Source of the DNA: Paenibacillus luteus
GTDB lineage: Bacteria; Bacillota; Bacilli; Paenibacillales; Paenibacillaceae
Reading direction: 5' to 3'
DNA length: 64,000 bases
Assembly (NCBI RefSeq): GCF_006542765.1
Contig: NZ_SKCD01000024.1
Location: forward strand, 48,725 to 112,724
Part shown: positions 59,610-64,000 of the stretch, in pieces
Numbering within the stretch: position 1 is the stretch's first letter
Layout: each line of letters begins with the position of its first letter
Notes under the pieces: model-generated
What the model was told of the DNA's origin: nothing
Database searches by the model: none
Seen by the model: the letters and a program-made list of their open reading frames with translations, nothing else
Program-made: the position numbers and the translations under genes

Positions 59610-59925
59610 GCGAAGATGGTATGGCAATAGCTGAATGAAAAGGCAGGATAATGGAAGCAGTACGTGCGTCCATATGCTAACAGCATTTAGGTCGTTCGAG
59701 TTAGTTGTCGTTAAGCGCCAATGTGTGCTTAACGACTGATACTAGCGTATGAGGGAGACCAAATGGTTACAATAAGCTCATGAGTGCGGACTGCAGTTTT
59801 TCAAGCTTCATGGGTGAAATCAAATTAGTTTGGTAAAAGGTGTTGACAGGAGCTTCGAAATATATTATCTTTAATTCAAGATAATTAACTTAAAGATAAA
59901 TGCAGCGCAGAAGGGAGTGATCATC
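59610..59925. other. Gap before the mhqR-like gene
   Basis: About 230 bases show nothing recognisable; the last 90 hold the mhqR-like promoter and operator. Confidence 0.6.
59843..59897 (+). promoter_or_regulatory. Promoter and MhqR-type operator of the marR gene
   Basis: TTGACA (59843-59848), 17 bp, TATCTT (59866-59871). The palindrome TATCTTTAATTCAAGATA (59866-59883) overlaps the -10 and matches the Bacillus subtilis MhqR box TATCTCGAATTCGAGATA at 14 of 18 positions. A further inverted copy, TTAAAGAT, lies at 59890-59897. Confidence 0.82.
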
Positions 59926-60378
59926 ATGTCCAAGGAAAATCAGAAACCAAATGATTCATTAGATCTCTTCATCGCGCTGTCTAGAGCGACTCAATGGGTG
60001 AATGCCCATGCGGATCGCGATATTCGCAAGAATGGCTTGAACCGGACGGAGTTTGGGGTTCTTGAACTGCTTTACCATAGAGGACCGCAGCCCTTGCAGC
60101 AAATTGGCGAGAAGGTGCTCATGAGCAGCGGCAACATCACTTATGTAGTAGATAAGCTGGAGAAGAAGGAAATGGTACGCAGGCGAGCTTCGACTGAGGA
60201 TAGACGCCTCATCTATGCTGAGATTACGGAGCATGGCACGAAATTTATAGAAGAAATTTTCCCGGCCCATCAGGTCGTCATTGAACAGGCGGTAGATGGA
60301 CTTACGGCAGAAGAGAAGATGCAGGCGAGCCAGCTGTTGAAGAAGCTCGGCAAGTTTGCACAGGAGCATTACAAGTAG
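59926..60378 (+). CDS. mhqR: MarR-family regulator, MhqR-like
   Basis: The protein has 150 residues from the ATG at 59926 (AAGGGAG 8 bases upstream). MarR core: LNRTEFGVLELLYHRGPQPLQQIGEKVLMSSGNITYVVDKLEKKEMVRRRASTEDRRLIYAEITEHGTKFIEEIFP. MhqR represses genes for quinone and aromatic-electrophile detoxification. The name is supported by the operator and by the mhqP/O/D-like genes immediately downstream, which carry a second copy of the operator. Confidence 0.88.
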   Translation: MSKENQKPNDSLDLFIALSRATQWVNAHADRDIRKNGLNRTEFGVLELLYHRGPQPLQQIGEKVLMSSGNITYVVDKLEKKEMVRRRASTEDRRLIYAEITEHGTKFIEEIFPAHQVVIEQAVDGLTAEEKMQASQLLKKLGKFAQEHYK

Positions 60379-60522
60379 CTGAGCCTGTGGATTTGCTGCA
60401 AATCTAACAACTATTTGATACGCATGGCAAAATAGGGTTTTCTAACGGCTGCTTCTCCCGCTTAGCCTTACTGGTTTTAACTTGTAGCCGGAGTGTATAG
60501 TCAGCCGATTATGTTTGTCTAA

Positions 60523-60540
60523 TATCTTAAATTAAAGATT
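60523..60540 (+). promoter_or_regulatory. Second MhqR-type operator, before the doxX-mhqOD operon
   Basis: TATCTTAAATTAAAGATT has the same layout as the operator before mhqR (TATCTT, A/T centre, AAGAT). It lies about 40 bases upstream of the DoxX start, where it would block transcription. Confidence 0.75.
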
Positions 60541-60578
60541 CTTTAAATAATAATAAAAACCAAATGGAGGAATTTAAA

Positions 60579-60980
60579 ATGAGTATCGCATTGGGATTGT
60601 TGATTGTACGTCTGGTTGTCGGTTTATTGTTCGTAGGGCATGGCGCTCAGAAGCTGTTCGGCTGGTTCGGAGGTTACGGACCTAAAGGAACGGGCGGCTG
60701 GCTCGAATCGATTGGCGTTAAGCCAGGGGTTGCTATGGCAGTGGTTGCCGGGCTGATGGAGCTTGTAGGCGGTTTATTATTTGCAGCCGGATTGCTTACT
60801 CCGCTAGCTGCCGTTATCATCGTGCTAACGATGCTTGTAGCTATCGTAAAGGTTCATGGGCCTAACGGTTTGTGGGCGACAGCAAACGGTTATGAATATA
60901 ATCTGGTTCTTGTAGCCATTGCTATAGGTATTGCTTTAATCGGAGCGGGCGATTATTCGCTGGATGCGCTCATTCGTTAA
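60579..60980 (+). CDS. mhqP: DoxX-family membrane protein, MhqP-like
   Basis: The protein has 133 residues from the ATG at 60579, 8 bases after GGAGG. It has four membrane helices and the DoxX signature LIVRLVVGLLFVGHGAQKLFGWFGGYGPKGTGGWLESIGVKPG. DoxX proteins of mhq operons are linked to thiol/quinone stress; the mechanism is unsettled. First gene of the operon with mhqO and mhqD. Confidence 0.88.
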   Translation: MSIALGLLIVRLVVGLLFVGHGAQKLFGWFGGYGPKGTGGWLESIGVKPGVAMAVVAGLMELVGGLLFAAGLLTPLAAVIIVLTMLVAIVKVHGPNGLWATANGYEYNLVLVAIAIGIALIGAGDYSLDALIR

Positions 60981-61040
60981 GAAATTATTTTGTTAGTTAC
61001 AATACTTTAGAAACTAATATAAACTAGGGAGTGGAAACAC

Positions 61041-61988
61041 ATGACAACTCAAACCGCTGGAATTCACCATATAACTGCTTTTGTAAGAAACGCACAGGTA
61101 ACGGCTGACTTTTATGCAGGGGTCCTTGGACTTCGCCTAATCAAAAAAACAATTAACTTCGATGCACCAGAGGTATACCATCTCTATTTTGGCAATGAAG
61201 CAGGCAGTCCAGGTACGATCATCACCTTTTTCCCTTGGGAAAACTCGCGTAAAGGCAAAATTGGCGGAGGCCAAGTCGGTTATACCACGTATGTTGTCCC
61301 TGCCCATACGCTTGATTTCTGGAAAGAGCGGCTGACTAAGCTGAATGTTGATTTTGCACAAACCTCAAGATTTGGCGAAGAGTATTTGCAGCTTGCCGAT
61401 CCGGACGGTTTGAAACTGGAGATCGTTGCCCGTGAACAAGGAGCGCAGAGCCAGTGGGCGTTTGGCGGGGTTCCTGCGGAAAAAGCGATTAAAGGATTTG
61501 GCGGAGCCATCCTGTACAGCACCAACGCTGCCCAAACGGCAGCGCTTCTGGTGAACGTAATGGGACTTGAGAAAGTAGGCGAAGAAGGCGGCTATGCCCG
61601 GTTCAAATCAACTGGCGATCTAGGCAACCTGATTGACGTGAACGTGGAAAATATGGAGCCTGGTCATGGCGGTGCTGGAACGGTGCATCATATTGCATGG
61701 CGGGCAAAAGACGACGCTGAACATGCGCTTTGGAGAAGCCTTGTGGAAAGCAGCGGCTATCAGCCAACGCCGATCGTAGACCGTCAGTATTTCAACGCGA
61801 TCTATTTCCGCGAAACAGGCGGCATCTTATTCGAGATTGCGACCGATCCTCCAGGCTTTGCCCGCGATGAAGAGCCAGAGCATTTAGGCGAGAAACTGAT
61901 GCTTCCAGAATGGTTCGAAGAGCATCGCACACAAATTGAGCAATTGTTATCGCCATTCGAAGTAAGAGTTCTAGAGGAGGACAAATGA
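61041..61988 (+). CDS. mhqO: Ring-cleaving dioxygenase, MhqO-like (VOC superfamily)
   Basis: The protein has 315 residues. Two tandem glyoxalase/dioxygenase halves, beginning GIHHITAFVRNAQVTADFYAGVLGLRLIKKTINFDAPEVYHLYFGNEAGSPGTIITFFPWE and (second half) GGAILYSTNAAQTAALLVNVMGLEKVGEEGGYARF. Metal ligands His in HHITAF, His in VHHIAWRAKDD and Glu in GGILFEIATDPPGFA. It is thought to open hydroquinone rings. It overlaps mhqD by 4 bases. Confidence 0.93.
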   Translation: MTTQTAGIHHITAFVRNAQVTADFYAGVLGLRLIKKTINFDAPEVYHLYFGNEAGSPGTIITFFPWENSRKGKIGGGQVGYTTYVVPAHTLDFWKERLTKLNVDFAQTSRFGEEYLQLADPDGLKLEIVAREQGAQSQWAFGGVPAEKAIKGFGGAILYSTNAAQTAALLVNVMGLEKVGEEGGYARFKSTGDLGNLIDVNVENMEPGHGGAGTVHHIAWRAKDDAEHALWRSLVESSGYQPTPIVDRQYFNAIYFRETGGILFEIATDPPGFARDEEPEHLGEKLMLPEWFEEHRTQIEQLLSPFEVRVLEEDK

Positions 61989-62599
61989 TGAAGCATATAT
62001 TCAAACAAGGTACTGATCCTAATGCACCCGTATTGCTGCTGCTGCACGGAACTGGCGGAACGGAGCGGGACTTGCTCCCGCTTGCCGACCGTATCTCTCC
62101 CGCATCCTCTGTTCTAAGCGTAAGGGGCAATGTGTTGGAAAATGGGATGCCGCGTTATTTTCGGCGGCTCGCTGAAGGGGTCTTCGACTTAGAGGACTTG
62201 GCGTTTCGCACCAAGGAGCTGAATGATTTCCTGGATAACGCCGCAGTGGAATATGGATTTGATCGTGGCAATATGGTAGCAATCGGCTATTCTAACGGAG
62301 CTAATATCGCAGGCAGCTTGCTGTTCCACTACGAAGGCACGCTGCGCGGGGCCATCCTGCATCATCCGATGGTTCCGATTCGGGGGCTTGAGATTCCTGG
62401 TCTGTCCGCTGTTCCATGCTTCATCGGCGCAGGGTCCAATGATCCGATCTGTCCTCCGCAGGAGACAGAGGAGCTTGACCGCTTGCTGCAGGCAGCGGGC
62501 GCGCCGGTTACCGTTCACTGGGAGCCATATGGTCATCAGTTGACCAGTACCGAGGTAGCCGCAGCGGCAGCCTGGTATAACGAAACCTTTAATGGATAA
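61985..62599 (+). CDS. mhqD: Carboxylesterase/phospholipase, MhqD-like
   Basis: This 204-residue alpha/beta hydrolase has oxyanion region LLLLHGTGGTERDLLPL, nucleophile Ser103 in GYSNGAN, Asp153 in GSNDPICPP and His184 in YGHQL, a complete triad. It belongs to the phospholipase/carboxylesterase family found beside mhqO. It begins in an ATGATG that overlaps the mhqO stop. Confidence 0.93.
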   Translation: MMKHIFKQGTDPNAPVLLLLHGTGGTERDLLPLADRISPASSVLSVRGNVLENGMPRYFRRLAEGVFDLEDLAFRTKELNDFLDNAAVEYGFDRGNMVAIGYSNGANIAGSLLFHYEGTLRGAILHHPMVPIRGLEIPGLSAVPCFIGAGSNDPICPPQETEELDRLLQAAGAPVTVHWEPYGHQLTSTEVAAAAAWYNETFNG

Positions 62600-62647
62600 G
62601 CAACGAGCTGTCACAATAGCAGGATAAAGGAAAAAAGGAGACTGAAG

Positions 62648-63262
62648 ATGCGATCCATTGATCCCGCGAGTCAGAGCGTTCAAGACAATTACAAGCTCCT
62701 CATTGGCAGCATTGTGCCGAGACCGATCGCTTTTGTCACCACGTTGTCTAGCGAAGGGGTGCTGAATGCAGCACCCTTTAGCTTCTTCAATATCGTAACG
62801 GCCAATCCGCCGATGGTGGCGGTATCCGTACAGCGCAAGCCGGGTGGTGTCCAGAAGGACACCGCCCGAAATGCCGTTTATGCAGGCGAATTCGTTGTCC
62901 ATATTTCTGATGAGAGCTATATAGAGGCGATCAACGTCACCGCTGCTAATTTGCCGCCGGAGGAAAGTGAGGTGGAGCTGTCAGGCTTGACGGCTATCGC
63001 GAGCGAACGGGTAAAGGTTCCAGGCATTGCCGAGGCGAGAATTCGCATGGAGTGCGTGCTTGAGCAAGCATTGCCGCTTGGCGGCTCCGACGAAACGCCG
63101 GCTTGCGATCTCTTGATCGGGCGAGTCGTGCATTTTCATGTAGCAGATGAGCTCTATGAAAACGGAAGAATTAACGCCGAAGCACTGCAGCCCGTCAGCC
63201 GTTTGGCAGGCAATGATTATGCGAAGCTGGGACAGCAATTTACCATTGAACGGCCCATTTAA
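62648..63262 (+). CDS. Flavin reductase-like FMN-binding protein (DIM6/NTAB type)
   Basis: The protein has 204 residues. FMN-binding split barrel: NYKLLIGSIVPRPIAFVTTLSSEGVLNAAPFSFFNIVTANPPMVAVSVQRK..KDTARNAVYAGEFVVHIS. It may supply reduced flavin or bind FMN for a partner oxygenase. It is 48 bases after mhqD with AAAAGGAGA upstream, so it is an extra member of the mhq operon compared with Bacillus subtilis. Confidence 0.9.
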   Translation: MRSIDPASQSVQDNYKLLIGSIVPRPIAFVTTLSSEGVLNAAPFSFFNIVTANPPMVAVSVQRKPGGVQKDTARNAVYAGEFVVHISDESYIEAINVTAANLPPEESEVELSGLTAIASERVKVPGIAEARIRMECVLEQALPLGGSDETPACDLLIGRVVHFHVADELYENGRINAEALQPVSRLAGNDYAKLGQQFTIERPI

Positions 63263-63280
63263 GGAAGGAGAGTGACAAAG

Positions 63281-63643
63281 ATGGTTATAGCAAGCATTAT
63301 ATTCGTGGCATTAGTAGCAATGGAGCACCTGTACATATTAGTGCTAGAGATGTTTTTGTGGACCTCGGACCGGGCACGCAAATCCTTTGGTACAACGAAG
63401 GAGTTCGCGGAAAGCACCAAATCCTTGGCTGCTAACCAAGGGTTATATAACGGTTTTTTGGCAGCGGGCTTGTTCTGGGGTTTGTTCCATCCCACCGCTG
63501 AATTCGGATATCAGCTTCAATTGTTTTTCTTAATCTGCGTATTGGTGGCTGCGGTGTATGGCGGTTTAACGGCAAAGAAGTCGATTCTTGTCGTGCAAGG
63601 CTTGCCAGCGCTTATCGCCCTCGTTTTCGTATTATTCGCATAA
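63281..63643 (+). CDS. DUF1304-family membrane protein
   Basis: The protein has 120 residues from the ATG at 63281 (GGAAGGAG 11 bases upstream; a GTG at 63272 is too close). Four membrane helices with the family pattern VALVAMEHLYILVLEMFLW, NQGLYNGFLAAGLFWGL and GGLTAKKSILVVQGLPALIAL. Function unknown. It is 18 bases after the flavin reductase gene and ends the mhq operon. Confidence 0.9.
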   Translation: MVIASIIFVALVAMEHLYILVLEMFLWTSDRARKSFGTTKEFAESTKSLAANQGLYNGFLAAGLFWGLFHPTAEFGYQLQLFFLICVLVAAVYGGLTAKKSILVVQGLPALIALVFVLFA

Positions 63644-63675
63644 GCAGGCGACAAACAGCCCATACACGGTGATTC

Positions 63676-64000
63676 TGATATGCTCCCATCATAGTAGACA
63701 GTAGAAAAAACAAAACTTCTACTTCTACCATGATGGGGGTTTTTGCTTTGTCAAAAAGGAGTCCAATTACATTAGATGTAAAACTACAGGTTGTAAAAAG
63801 GTGCCTTAAACAGAATTCAAATCCTCATCATGAAGCAAAGCAGCTGGGGATCGACTATACGACTGTTGTGGATTGGATAAGGAAATACAAAGCGGATGGT
63901 TATGAGGGGTTAAAGGAATCCAAGGCTTGGAAAACATACTCACATGCGCTCAAGCAGACTGCGATTCGTGATGTTCTATCTGGAAAGTACTCCATCCGAG
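63676..64000 (+). mobile_element. IS3-family (IS150-type) insertion sequence, left end, cut by the window
   Basis: The left end probably lies near TGATATGCTCCCATCAT (from 63676), but the exact terminus cannot be fixed without the right end. A long imperfect hairpin (63685-63706 with 63717-63737), followed by GGTTTTT, sits at the boundary; it can end the mhq transcript and protect the transposase gene from read-through. A helix-turn-helix transposase subunit follows. Confidence 0.7.
63748..64000 (+). CDS. IS3-family transposase OrfA (helix-turn-helix), N-terminal part
   Basis: It reads LSKRSPITLDVKLQVVKRCLKQNSNPHHEAKQLGIDYTTVVDWIRKYKADGYEGLKESKAW... and is open to the window end. The N-terminal helix-turn-helix (EAKQLGIDYTTVVDWIRKY) is typical of IS150-type OrfA, which binds the IS ends and is joined to the DDE catalytic OrfB by frameshifting. 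The start is uncertain: TTG at 63748 follows GATGGGGG at good spacing; ATGs at 63730 and 63733 lie in the hairpin arm. Confidence 0.85.
   Translation, partial: MSKRSPITLDVKLQVVKRCLKQNSNPHHEAKQLGIDYTTVVDWIRKYKADGYEGLKESKAWKTYSHALKQTAIRDVLSGKYSIR

Overview
The window looks like chromosomal DNA of a Paenibacillus-type bacterium (Bacillales). The signs are an S-layer-homology (SLH) surface enzyme, a copper-amine-oxidase-like 'stalk' domain protein, a YesM/YesN-type two-component pair beside a sugar importer, strong AGGAGG-type ribosome sites, and housekeeping genes of Bacillus type (pepT, rlmN, greA, ndh with its DUF1641 partner, dbpA). I saw no rRNA, tRNA or CRISPR array. One insertion sequence begins at the right edge.

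Layout. 1-5.1 kb: a peptide ABC importer operon (binding protein tail, two permeases, two ATPases, one unknown gene) whose last ATPase ends in a 40-bp tandem repeat. 5.1-5.9 kb: non-coding, with a 124-bp tandem repeat. 5.9-10.7 kb: pepT, a PadR/MFS efflux operon, and a MarR regulator divergent from a quinone reductase with twin operators. 10.8-16.3 kb: one giant secreted SLH protein with three phosphoesterase modules. 16.4-21.4 kb: a MerR/SDR operon with a textbook 19-bp-spacer promoter, rlmN, a YitT membrane protein, greA and a flavin-binding protein. 21.6-23.4 kb: a ParM-like actin with a putative ParR partner and flanking repeats. 23.5-30.3 kb: VOC protein, ndh operon with a candidate Rex site, an alkyltransferase-like protein, a compact FtsX-type ABC transporter divergent from a TipAL-like MerR regulator, and a winged-helix protein.

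30.3-34.5 kb: a large DUF2157/GDYXXLXY membrane protein and a secreted stalk-domain protein. 34.7-41.9 kb: sensor kinase and AraC-type regulator, then a sugar importer (binding protein and two permeases, no ATPase) and a Gfo/Idh/MocA dehydrogenase. 42.1-45.0 kb: an HSP90-family chaperone translationally coupled to a helical-repeat protein. 45.2-48.0 kb: a small leader ORF, the RNA helicase dbpA and two methyltransferases. 48.3-53.2 kb: RidA, a TetR regulator with a Tet(X)-like monooxygenase under tandem palindromes, and a quinone oxidoreductase divergent from an HxlR regulator. 53.0-54.1 kb: a BadF-type kinase, again with its tail copied downstream in 50-bp units. 54.5-58.0 kb: a multidrug-type ABC exporter in an operon with an OmpR-type two-component system. 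58.1-63.7 kb: a small stress membrane protein, a metallo-beta-lactamase-fold hydrolase, and an MhqR-type quinone-stress regulon (marR, doxX, mhqO, mhqD, flavin reductase, DUF1304).

The window is dense in one-component regulators sitting next to their target genes (PadR, two MarR, two MerR, TetR, HxlR). For several of these the operator can be read directly in the sequence. The most unusual items are the stop-codon-spanning tandem copies of gene tails at two loci, the ParM/ParR-like cassette, the HSP90/helical-repeat pair and the dbpA leader ORF.
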